Counted from the stretch's first letter, positions 16,230 through 22,423 are shown. The stretch: 24,238 nucleotides of DNA from JBDGRJ01 sp042218065 (GCA_042218065.1 JBDGRL010000028.1:1-24238); one strand, 5' to 3'. Made by a program: numbers and translations. Notes: a model not told the origin generated them from the letters alone.

Positions 16230-17492
16230 TTATTTATTTTTAGTACTGGTTTTTCTAAAGATTGGCTCGCCGGTCGGATGTAGCGCTGCTGCTTGTGGGT
16301 TTAGCCATACTATTTCGCCCCAGTGATAACCTAAATTATTAAATGTGTTTTCATCAGGTATGTGCCTTTTTTTGCCATTTTCTACTACATAGATTTTATT
16401 TGATCCTTCAATTCCGAAAAGAGAACCATCTTCAAGTTGGACCGGATTTCCTTGCTTTAAATTTTTGAAATCAGAAGCATCACCTTGTTCTATGAATAAA
16501 TTAGGAAAATTTACTTTCGCAATGGATTTGTCTAATATAGAATGAAATTTTCCATCCTTAATATAGTAGAGACCCCCGAAAAATTCAACCAATCTTCCTT
16601 TAATATTGTTAATGTTCTTGGTAATCTCTTCACCTTTTTTGTAGTGCTGTATGTCTTTTTTGTCTACCTCTATTATCTCTGCTGGATGATATCCAAAATA
16701 ACGAACTGTACTTTTGCTAGCAAAAGGCCGTAGAGTATCATTGTCTAGAAGATAATAATTTGAGTTTGATTTTAGTACTGCATAATTTGGCAATGAGACC
16801 TCTCTGCCGGTTTCATATCTATCCAGCTCATCTTGAGGAACTTTTATTATTTCGCTGGCATTAAATCTACTTGAAAAAGCGGAGTAATTTGCAAATTTTC
16901 TTTTTTTGCCATTTTGTATTAGATATACATCATTGTCACTGTAGGCTTTGAGAAGTGAACCGTCTGGGTATTTTTGATCAAACCATTTTTGCCATATCTT
17001 CCAAAAGTTTCTGTTTCCTTGGATGTGGGGGGTGTAGGTGTATAGAAAGGCGGTAGCAAAATTAGTTGGTTTTACCTTTTTTCCATCTATTTTGTAGTTG
17101 AATGCAGGCTGTTTGATATAATCTTTTTTTTCGTCGTTATTATAGTACCATCTGATTATAGCAGCGGCGCTGTCTACTTGGTGTGCGAACCCTTTATGTT
17201 GTTGCACATCAGCCTCAGATAATCTACAGCCATCACAAACCCCATAACCGGTAGCCCAGTTCAGTTGTTGTTGAGAGGGGTTTTTGTCTTCAATTAAGCT
17301 TTGTTCTTTTTGCAGCTTTACCAATAGGTACTTGGGGTTTATTTTGTGTTCTTTTGCAGCATCGTATATGATTTCGGATGCCAGCTTTTTCTCTCCATCT
17401 TTACCTTTTGTTTTATATTTCGCTAAAAAACTATCTTTACCTTCTAGGAAAGCTTGGATCTGTTCAGTGCTCATGCTGTCCCAGTTCTGCAT
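16230..17492 (-). CDS. Secreted lytic-transglycosylase-like protein with four surface repeats
   Basis: From the ATG at 17492 the product has 420 residues. Residues about 35-130 look like an SLT/lysozyme-type fold: ASEIIYDAAKEHKINPKYLL, then VKLQKEQSLIE with a candidate catalytic Glu63, a CDGC pair (Cys86, Cys89), and AHQVDSAAAIIRWYYNN. The rest consists of four repeats of about 55 residues (roughly 178-231, 236-289, 298-350, 356-412) with a pattern like vYlIqNGKKRkF...F...gY...EIi.v....l..Y..G. These may fold as a small propeller or bind cell-wall polymers. The ATG is almost certainly not the real start: the same frame continues upstream to encode a signal peptide (see 17493-17667). I infer a cell-wall-acting exported protein; the activity is unproven. 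Confidence 0.7.
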   Translation of the reverse strand: MQNWDSMSTEQIQAFLEGKDSFLAKYKTKGKDGEKKLASEIIYDAAKEHKINPKYLLVKLQKEQSLIEDKNPSQQQLNWATGYGVCDGCRLSEADVQQHKGFAHQVDSAAAIIRWYYNNDEKKDYIKQPAFNYKIDGKKVKPTNFATAFLYTYTPHIQGNRNFWKIWQKWFDQKYPDGSLLKAYSDNDVYLIQNGKKRKFANYSAFSSRFNASEIIKVPQDELDRYETGREVSLPNYAVLKSNSNYYLLDNDTLRPFASKSTVRYFGYHPAEIIEVDKKDIQHYKKGEEITKNINNIKGRLVEFFGGLYYIKDGKFHSILDKSIAKVNFPNLFIEQGDASDFKNLKQGNPVQLEDGSLFGIEGSNKIYVVENGKKRHIPDENTFNNLGYHWGEIVWLNPQAAALHPTGEPIFRKTSTKNK

Positions 17493-17667
17493 TTCTTTAT
17501 CTGATATGATGTAATCTAAAGTAAATACTTCTTTTGATTCAGTAGAAGTAGAAGCTTCTGAATTAACCGCTGCATCTGAAACAGGGGGAGCTAAGATTAA
17601 AAAAGAGAAAATTATTATCCAAGTCGTTAATTTTGAGATAATATCGAGGTTAAAAATACATTATCAT
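17493..17667 (-). other. Out-of-frame ATG and signal-peptide-coding leader of the transglycosylase-like gene
   Basis: In frame with the gene at 16230-17492, codons upstream to 17660 are open and encode KLTTWIIIFSFLILAPPV then SDAA, a good signal peptide with an AxA-like cleavage area. No ATG, GTG or TTG lies in this frame. Two ATGs (17667 and 17661) lie in the neighbouring frame, which stops at a TAA immediately after a run of five T (ATG TAT TTT TAA C). Removing one T, or a +1 shift there, joins ATG to the signal peptide. The alternatives are an ATT start at 17657 or 17642, or an assembly error in the T run. Confidence 0.6.
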
Positions 17668-17694
17668 TGTACCTGTTTTTGGATATTTTGAAAA
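17666..17694 (-). promoter_or_regulatory. Promoter of the minus-strand priA-def-fmt operon
   Basis: On the minus strand, TTTTCA (17694-17689), 17 bp, then TACAAT (17671-17666). The transcript start is predicted near 17659-17661, on top of the ATG at 17661, so the mRNA would be leaderless. The -35 overlaps the T run of the terminator of the preceding gene. Confidence 0.45.
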
Positions 17695-17729
17695 GAAAAA
17701 AGGCTGGAGGATTTTAAATCCTGCCAGCC
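17691..17729 (-). terminator. Intrinsic terminator after the small acidic gene
   Basis: A stem of GGCTGG (17702-17707) with CCAGCC (17724-17729), extended by AGGATTT / AAATCCT with a single bulged G, is followed on the minus strand by TTTTTTCTTTT. It ends transcription from the promoter at 18067-18095. Confidence 0.8.
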
Positions 17730-17749
17730 GTTTAATGATCCTCCTTCAG

Positions 17750-17818
17750 TTAATCATTTTCTAGAATACCGTATTTTGAAAAATAATTTCTGAGTGCTCT
17801 GTTTACTGCATCTGCCAT
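17750..17818 (-). CDS. 22-codon overlapping ORF, possible true C-terminus of the upstream gene
   Basis: An ATG inside the 3' end of the 72-residue gene opens a 22-residue ORF in the -1 frame (start MADAVNRALRNYF, end GILEND). The frame is open a further 8 codons upstream of its ATG, back to a TGA. Its stop is followed by CTG and AAGGAGG, exactly as in two neighbouring genes, whereas the stop of the 72-residue frame is not. It may be the real end of that gene after a one-base indel or a frameshift, or a separate small coupled peptide. It has no SD of its own. Confidence 0.4.
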   Translation of the reverse strand: MADAVNRALRNYFSKYGILEND

Positions 17819-18021
17819 GGATAGATCATTTGCATCAACTGATCAGTGTCCGAATCTGGGTATACAGTTTGTTGTTGTCTTTCTTCTGTGTTGTCTTCAA
17901 GGAACTTTTTGAGTAAAAGAGCTTCTTTTTTAGAGATATCTTCGTCTCCTAACTCTTCATCTTGTGCTTCTGACAATTTATTTAGAAATTCTTCTAGCTC
18001 TTCTATTGCTTCATCCGTCAT
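17803..18021 (-). CDS. Small acidic protein of unknown function
   Basis: Not recognised. The 72-residue product is strongly acidic and probably mostly helical in its first 50 residues: MTDEAIEELEEFLNKLSEA, an acidic break (ELGDED), then KKEALLLKKFLEDN, followed by a Gln-rich segment. It has a strong SD (AAGGAGG, 18027-18033) 5 nt before the ATG and a consensus promoter with an extended -10, so it is probably well expressed, on its own mRNA. The end LMQMIYPWQMQ looks unlike the rest; a -1 shift near 17840-17855 would give a more protein-like helical C-terminus ending at 17750. It has no membrane segment and no cysteine. A small cytoplasmic regulator is possible but not shown. Confidence 0.6.
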   Translation of the reverse strand: MTDEAIEELEEFLNKLSEAQDEELGDEDISKKEALLLKKFLEDNTEERQQQTVYPDSDTDQLMQMIYPWQMQ

Positions 18022-18066
18022 AGGGGCCTCCTTACATGGGATTCGAATTTGCTCAATTTCATACCA

Positions 18067-18095
18067 ATTTTATCATACTTTTTATTAGTTGTCAA
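18067..18095 (-). promoter_or_regulatory. Strong consensus promoter with extended -10
   Basis: Minus strand: TTGACA (18095-18090), 17 bp, TAAAAT (18072-18067) with the extended element TGA directly before it. The predicted start is near 18060, leaving a leader of about 39 nt that carries the SD. Confidence 0.8.
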
Positions 18096-18111
18096 CTTAC
18101 TAATGATTTAA

Positions 18112-18134
18112 CCCCGGCGACAATTGCACCGGGG
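18112..18134 (-). terminator. Hairpin downstream of the 200-residue membrane gene
   Basis: CCCCGG (18112-18117) pairs with CCGGGG (18129-18134) around an 11-nt loop containing CAATTG. On the minus strand it is followed by TTAAATC, a poor U tract, so it may be a weak terminator or an mRNA-end stabiliser. AAGGAGG (18147-18141) lies between the gene's stop and this stem. Confidence 0.5.
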
Positions 18135-18150
18135 ATTGGTCCTCCTTGTT

Positions 18151-18753
18151 TTACTTAAATGAACTTTTGAACCATTGCAGCACAGTTTTAAAGTAAGGCT
18201 TCAAGAACTTCTTACACTTAAGGTATGTAGGGTAACACCGGGTCTCTACTATCTGATACCAATGTGGAGGACATCTCTCATCACATTCCAAATCTTGGTC
18301 TTCTTCTCGAGAGACAGCTGTCACTCCGCAATATCTCTTGTCTCTGCTTACGAATATGAGAAATTCAGTTTCTCGATGCCCCATATATGTAGAAACTACA
18401 GCCCTTCCATTTTCATCTGATTCTACGTACCCGTAATGATCAAACAGACCCCACAACCGAAATCCTATCATAGCTGAGAATTTTTCATCTGCTCGTATAA
18501 CTATGTTTCTCATACCCGGCTCAAAACCCTCTTTCATAGCTCCTTCGGTTTTGTATTTCACTACCTGGTATGAATTTTTGGTAAATCTATTCATAATATC
18601 GAACTTGTCAATGTGTTCTGCTGCTAAAAATACATTCAAGACCAGGGCTAAGGTAAAACACACTACTATTGTGAAAGGAGAACAATACACTGCAAGATTA
18701 ATGGCTATTATTAGAGAGCTAATCCAGATTATTGCCCACCAAATCCAATCCAT
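18151..18753 (-). CDS. Two-pass membrane protein with Cys-containing soluble domain, unknown
   Basis: Not recognised. The 200-residue product begins with two adjacent hydrophobic segments (about residues 3-24 and 27-44), then a soluble domain of about 155 residues. That domain contains Cys at CGV, LECDERCPPHW, ETRCYPTYLKCKK, and several aromatic-rich strands (FRLWGLFDHYGYVESDENGR, STYMGHRETEFLIFVSRDKR). The basic, aromatic C-terminus (KKFLKPYFKTVLQWFKSSFK) looks amphipathic. Translation starts at ATG 5 nt after a GAGGAG SD (18759-18764); the leader also holds a perfect palindrome TAGGA-N3-TCCTA (18769-18781). It has its own promoter and lies divergently from rsmI. With both ends on one side of the membrane, it could be a sensor or envelope protein, but nothing in it decides this. 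Confidence 0.65.
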   Translation of the reverse strand: MDWIWWAIIWISSLIIAINLAVYCSPFTIVVCFTLALVLNVFLAAEHIDKFDIMNRFTKNSYQVVKYKTEGAMKEGFEPGMRNIVIRADEKFSAMIGFRLWGLFDHYGYVESDENGRAVVSTYMGHRETEFLIFVSRDKRYCGVTAVSREEDQDLECDERCPPHWYQIVETRCYPTYLKCKKFLKPYFKTVLQWFKSSFK

Positions 18754-18798
18754 TGTTACTCCTCGTGATAGGAAACTCCTAGCTACAGCGACATCCAG

Positions 18799-18826
18799 AT
18801 TTTATCATATTTTTGGCTTTAGTCAA
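18799..18826 (-). promoter_or_regulatory. Promoter with extended -10 for the membrane gene
   Basis: Minus strand: TTGACT (18826-18821), 16 bp, TAAAAT (18804-18799) preceded by TATGA. The segment TATGATAAAAT is identical to that at 18067-18077, so the two accessory genes share a promoter type. Confidence 0.75.
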
Positions 18827-18879
18827 GGTTGCTTTTATCTATTTTTTGTACTACACTTTGAATAACTAATAACTGATCT

Positions 18880-19557
18880 ATGAATTTAGGAAAACTTTAC
18901 ATAACAGCTACACCCATTGGGAATTTAGGTGATATATCTCAACGAGCCAAAGAAATATTGCAGCAAGTGGATTTAATCTTGTGTGAGACCCCTAGTGAGA
19001 CACAAAATATGCTTAACCATTTTGATATAGGTACAAAAACTCAAGAGTATAATCAGCACACTAGACAAAAAAAGATGCTAGATACAGTAGATAGACTTGA
19101 AAGCGATGAGGATATTGCTTTGGTTTCTGATGCAGGTACGCCGGGTATTAGTGATCCTGGTGGAAAATTAGTAGAATATATTAACCAGAGAAATAAAGAA
19201 ATAGATGTAGCCCCAATACCTGGCCCTTCTGCAGTGACCACTGCTTTAAGTGTTAGCGGTTTTCCTGCAAATGAGTTTGTATTTTTAGGGTTTGTTCCTA
19301 ATAAATCTGGCCGCAAAAAATTTTTTCGACAAGCTTCAGAGTATAATAAAACTGTAGTTTTTTATGAGTCAAAACACAGGATAGAGAAGACCCTACAACA
19401 GCTTCGAGATCTGATAGATCCGCAGAGAAAAATATGTATCTGCAGAGAACTTACAAAAAAATATGAAAGCATTTATCGTGGTAATATTGAAGAAATTTTA
19501 GAGCAAAACATAGAAACAAAAGGGGAGTTTACGATCGTAATCGATGGTAGAAAATAG
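18880..19557 (+). CDS. rsmI: 16S rRNA (cytidine-1402-2'-O)-methyltransferase
   Basis: RsmI methylates the ribose of C1402 in the decoding centre of 16S rRNA using S-adenosylmethionine. The 225-residue product is a tetrapyrrole-methylase-fold protein: LYITATPIGNLGDIS at 6-20, LVSDAGTPGISDPG at 81-94, PIPGPSAVTTALSVSGF at 112-128, FYESKHRIEKTL, and the C-terminal GEFTIVIDG. The normal 'CEDTR' position reads CETPSE. The C-terminal helical extension present in Escherichia coli (286 residues) is missing, as in other reduced genomes. There is no SD, unlike the divergent gene at 18151-18753. A weak promoter may lie in 18829-18857 (TTGCTT-N17-TACACT). Confidence 0.93.
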   Translation: MNLGKLYITATPIGNLGDISQRAKEILQQVDLILCETPSETQNMLNHFDIGTKTQEYNQHTRQKKMLDTVDRLESDEDIALVSDAGTPGISDPGGKLVEYINQRNKEIDVAPIPGPSAVTTALSVSGFPANEFVFLGFVPNKSGRKKFFRQASEYNKTVVFYESKHRIEKTLQQLRDLIDPQRKICICRELTKKYESIYRGNIEEILEQNIETKGEFTIVIDGRK

Positions 19558-19570
19558 ATGATTCTTTTAA

Positions 19571-19608
19571 AAATTAAAAAACCCCCACTTTCTGCACTGA
19601 AAGTGGGG
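19571..19608 (-). terminator. Strong intrinsic terminator, mainly for the minus-strand gene
   Basis: A perfect 10-bp stem CCCCACTTTC (19583-19592) / GAAAGTGGGG (19599-19608) with a 6-nt loop. On the minus strand it is followed by T6 and more T, ideal for the HNH-like gene ending at 19619. On the plus strand, after rsmI, the tail is only weakly T-rich. Confidence 0.85.
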
Positions 19609-19618
19609 TGTCCTTCAG

Positions 19619-20125
19619 TCAAAATCTTGAGATTCTTTTGGCGGAGTTTTTATCTAATGCGATAGTGTTTCTTAATTTTTCAATCTCTCTTCCACTTACT
19701 CTGTATTGCTGAAATATCAACTCTATAAAGTAGTGCTGAGGATAAGGAAGTAAATCCTCAAAAATCCAGTGGAACTTTTTGTGAGCCTCTTTTGGTATTG
19801 GTTTAACTATATTTTTGCTTTCATCTGGTCCGTTTTTAGCCTTCGGAATGATGTGATGCTGATCTGTCGGGCAATCGGGCTCTAATCCAAACACTTCAGG
19901 CTCGATTTTACTTCCACCACTGCTGCTAAACAAATCTATTCTTTGATGTATATCATCAAGAGATTCACACCCATGAAACACTGTCTCAGCTGCATAGTAA
20001 AAGAAAGGAGGAACTAGAACTGACTTCTCTTGTACTTCGAGCTTTTCCGTGCCGCCTTTAACCATCCTTGGTTGTGGTGTGTAGGGTACAGAAAGTGCTA
20101 AATGAACGCTGTGTAAAGATAACAA
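19619..20125 (-). CDS. HNH-nuclease-like protein
   Basis: The 168-residue product contains DQHHIIPKAKNGPDESKN (about residues 87-104), followed by a His-containing segment EAHKKFHWIFEDLLPYPQ, resembling the beta-beta-alpha-metal (HNH) fold: HH-I-P-K/R-x-G-G...N...H...H. The second Gly of the motif is Asn here and no flanking zinc CxxC pairs are seen, so activity is uncertain. Only the C-terminal half is recognisable. The start is unclear: TTG at 20125 or, more likely by codon, ATG at 20065 (148 residues, MVKGGTEKLE). It is the only gene in the window ending in TGA, and its stop is followed by CTGAAGGA and a strong terminator. The family is common as stray single genes in bacteria and phages; the role is unknown. 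Confidence 0.6.
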   Translation of the reverse strand: MLSLHSVHLALSVPYTPQPRMVKGGTEKLEVQEKSVLVPPFFYYAAETVFHGCESLDDIHQRIDLFSSSGGSKIEPEVFGLEPDCPTDQHHIIPKAKNGPDESKNIVKPIPKEAHKKFHWIFEDLLPYPQHYFIELIFQQYRVSGREIEKLRNTIALDKNSAKRISRF

Positions 20126-20217
20126 AATAAAAATTTATTTACAAAATCATTGCAAATGTTTGTGAAATATTATTTTAAAGCCTAAGCTTTAGCGGATTTC
20201 GAATAATTAATTCTAAC

Positions 20218-20246
20218 TTGAAAATTTTTTTAAATTGTGTTTTAAT
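20218..20246 (+). promoter_or_regulatory. Promoter with extended -10 for the 96-residue gene
   Basis: TTGAAA (20218-20223), 17 bp, TTTAAT (20241-20246) with TGT directly before it as extended -10. The start is predicted near 20253, giving a leader of about 45 nt. Confidence 0.6.
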
Positions 20247-20297
20247 ATCTAGCTCAGCAGGAGTCTTTAGTGTTCTTTTCAGCCAGGGAGAGAGGCA

Positions 20298-20588
20298 GTG
20301 GCGAATTACCTAGAAAGCGAACCTTACAAAGAATACTATTTACGAGAAGATGGGCGTATTTTAGATAGGCTTCCACAATCTAAAAATGAAAAAGAATTTA
20401 CTAAGTTTACTCTAGATGAATTGAAGACCAAAGGAGAGATAGTAGTAGAAACTGAAAGTAGGACAATAAAATTAATATGTCAATCAATTTCGGGTACATA
20501 TAAAATACAGGAAGATTCAAGAACAGTAATGGAGGGGAGTTTTGAGAAAGTGAAATCAGGTATTCGTAACGAAACCGAGAGGGGCTAA
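20298..20588 (+). CDS. Small soluble protein of unknown function
   Basis: Not recognised. The 96-residue product is soluble, mixed alpha/beta by eye, with no membrane segment and a single Cys. Its start reads MANYLESEPYKEYYLREDGR; the second half alternates hydrophobic and polar residues (TIKLICQSISGTYKI). The start is GTG, supported by purine-rich SD-like sequence GGGAGAGAGG (20286-20295) just before it; no closer ATG exists. It has its own promoter (20218-20246) and a strong terminator 1 nt after the stop, so it is monocistronic. Confidence 0.6.
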   Translation: MANYLESEPYKEYYLREDGRILDRLPQSKNEKEFTKFTLDELKTKGEIVVETESRTIKLICQSISGTYKIQEDSRTVMEGSFEKVKSGIRNETERG

Positions 20589-20620
20589 GCAGAGCTGGGG
20601 GGCTCTGCATTTTTTTATTT
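20589..20620 (+). terminator. Intrinsic terminator after the 96-residue gene
   Basis: GCAGAGC (20589-20595) pairs with GCTCTGC (20602-20608), loop TGGGGG, followed by A and T7 then more T. It begins directly at the stop codon. Confidence 0.9.
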
Positions 20621-20631
20621 TGGATTTAAAC

Positions 20632-20659
20632 TTGACTTACAGATTGAGTGTAATAAAAT
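20632..20659 (+). promoter_or_regulatory. Promoter of the gene broken by the assembly gap
   Basis: TTGACT (20632-20637), 16 bp, TAAAAT (20654-20659). The -35 and -10 are the same as at 18799-18826. The predicted transcript start near 20666 leaves a leader of about 37 nt with an SD. Confidence 0.7.
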
Positions 20660-20702
20660 AGCTTTGTGTTCTCTAAAGTCACTCAATTCACAGGAGAAAA
20701 AA

Positions 20703-21225
20703 ATGGGAAGACCATCGCAAGTAGTTGTTACACTGAAACGTAATTTTCCGTGCAGAGTTCTTGATCACATTACGGAAGAAAATGAAGGATTGTCAAAACA
20801 AGGAGAAAATTTTGAAGAGCTTAAAAAAGAGTGGGCTGAAAGCCACCCTGAGTATGAATTTTATGAATTCAGGGAAGAGATTAGATACTTAATACCAGAA
20901 CAGGTTCCACCTTTGCCCGACATTTTTGGCAATGTTTTTGTAACAGGATACCAGATAGGTCAGCTTGAGTATAATAAAGAGCTAAAATACAGCATTCAGT
21001 TTTTAGCGGATTATCTCAACAAAAAGGGTGCTCGATGCAATGATTGTCTTGAGGGAGAGATAGAGCATGATAAAATCTTTGAAGAGAGAGACCACCAGAT
21101 TACTTTTGCTGAAATGGTAGATGGAGAGGTTGTTGAGGAACGAATTGAGTTTTTTCTTGATACTTCTGATATTGATACTTTCTTGATTGTTTGTAGCCTC
21201 ACTAAAATGAGTGAATGTATTGAAA
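20703..21225 (+). CDS. Soluble protein of unknown function, 3' end lost in assembly gap
   Basis: Not recognised. I start at ATG 20703 because AGGAG (20692-20696) lies 6 nt upstream; a TTG at 20664 in the same frame would sit at the transcript start. About 174 residues are readable before the run of N. The N-terminus MGRPSQVVVTLKRNFPCRVL is followed by an acidic helical part (GENFEELKKEWAESHPEYEF), a central EQVPPLPDIFGNVFVTGYQIG, a CNDC pair, and DTSDIDTFLIVCSLTKMSE at the end. No membrane segment is seen. How far it continues is unknown because of the 100-base gap; the sequence after the gap may be its last codons (stop at 21348-21350 if the gap length is real) or not. Confidence 0.55.
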
Positions 21226-21325
21226 NNNNNNNNNNNNNNNNNNNNNNNNNNNNNNNNNNNNNNNNNNNNNNNNNNNNNNNNNNNNNNNNNNNNNNNNNNN
21301 NNNNNNNNNNNNNNNNNNNNNNNNN
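21226..21325. other. Assembly gap of exactly 100 N
   Basis: One hundred unknown bases, most likely a scaffold joint with a nominal length. The true distance and even the adjacency of the two sides rest on read-pair evidence not visible here. Confidence 0.95.
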
Positions 21326-21369
21326 GATGATTTTTGTCATAATCCAGTAAATAATTTTAAGTTTTCACA

Positions 21370-22362
21370 ATGACACCGAAACATATCCAGCATACGCTTC
21401 AAACATTACCCTCCGGAGATGATCTTACTATAGATTGTTATGAATTTGAATTTGCAAATAATGGTCCTAGGATTTACATTCACTCCAATCTGCATGGCTC
21501 TGAGATTATAGGCACAGTTATTTTAAAAGAAGTGATAAGCTATCTAGAAGAAAATCCGTATGAACAAGGAAAAATTAAAATAATACCTTGTGCTAACCCT
21601 ATAGCACTCATAGATAAAAGCTATAACGGCATCCAGGGAAGGTTTAGCCCAATTACTGGAACAAATTGGAATAGAATTTTTGAGCTGGATAAAGATAAGT
21701 ATCAAAATATAAAAGAAGCTCGAGAATATTTTAAAGAGCAATTAGAGCAAAACTTGCCGGTAGAGGAGAAATTGGCATATATGCTTAAACTTTTGAGTTG
21801 TGGAGCTGATTACTTGGTAGATATACATACTTCAGGGATGGAGTCTGTGCCTTATCTTTTTACGAACTCACAAAATCACGAGATTTTTTCTAATCTAGAG
21901 GCTAATATACACATAGAAACAGAGGAGAGGGGCATAAAAAGATCTTTTGAAAATTATCAAAATGAAAACTATGATGATATAAAAGATGTCCACGCCTGCA
22001 CATGGGAGGTTGGAACCCACAATGTTATAGATGAGGATCTGGTTGAGACAAGAAAGAAACAGCTCATTGATTTCTTAGATTATGTATTTGGAGAGAGTGA
22101 AGTAAAAAAACATGATCCAGATCAAATGGTAGCTAAAGAGAAGCTTAAAGACATCAAAGCACCTTACGGTGGGTATTACGTCTGGAAATATGACGGTGGC
22201 GAAAAAATTGAAGCAGGGGATTGCTTTATAAAGGTTTATAGACCAGATAGCTCTAACCCTAAAAAAATTATTGCTGAACAAGATATGTTATTGCTCAATA
22301 AAAATAGTGGACAGGCTTGCTCTGAAGGGGAGAAAATAGGAGAAAAAATTCTTCTAGATTAG
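21370..22362 (+). CDS. Succinylglutamate desuccinylase/aspartoacylase-like zinc hydrolase
   Basis: A 330-residue M14-type metallohydrolase of the AstE/AspA group, which removes acyl groups from amino acids or related small substrates. Zinc ligands are visible: His42 and Glu45 in NLHGSE, and His153 in VDIHTSG. The catalytic Glu is probably Glu213 in TWEVG. NPIALIDKSYNG and TGTNWNR (about 76-101) match the substrate-arginine segment of the family. The C-terminal 100 residues (KAPYGGYYVWKYDGGEKIEAG...) form the beta-rich domain typical of AspA-like proteins. The start ATG has no SD. It is the first gene after the assembly gap and probably starts a new transcription unit; the substrate is unknown. 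Confidence 0.85.
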   Translation: MTPKHIQHTLQTLPSGDDLTIDCYEFEFANNGPRIYIHSNLHGSEIIGTVILKEVISYLEENPYEQGKIKIIPCANPIALIDKSYNGIQGRFSPITGTNWNRIFELDKDKYQNIKEAREYFKEQLEQNLPVEEKLAYMLKLLSCGADYLVDIHTSGMESVPYLFTNSQNHEIFSNLEANIHIETEERGIKRSFENYQNENYDDIKDVHACTWEVGTHNVIDEDLVETRKKQLIDFLDYVFGESEVKKHDPDQMVAKEKLKDIKAPYGGYYVWKYDGGEKIEAGDCFIKVYRPDSSNPKKIIAEQDMLLLNKNSGQACSEGEKIGEKILLD

Positions 22363-22423
22363 AGTTTAATTTATTATAATACAACTGAAGCTTTTGATGA
22401 GTTTTTTACAATAAAATTCTGCT

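Noticed and set aside
17691..18150. Integron-like attC sites between small genes
   Set aside because: The hairpins are ordinary terminators; no RYYYAAC/GTTRRRY core pair fits, genes have their own promoters, and no integrase is in the window.
18503..18865. 120-codon plus-strand frame opposite the membrane gene
   Set aside because: It is antisense to a gene with a clear promoter, SD and membrane-protein pattern, and has no SD or recognisable motif itself.
20664..20702. TTG start for the gene at 20703
   Set aside because: It coincides with the predicted transcript start; the SD AGGAG at 20692-20696 points to the ATG at 20703.
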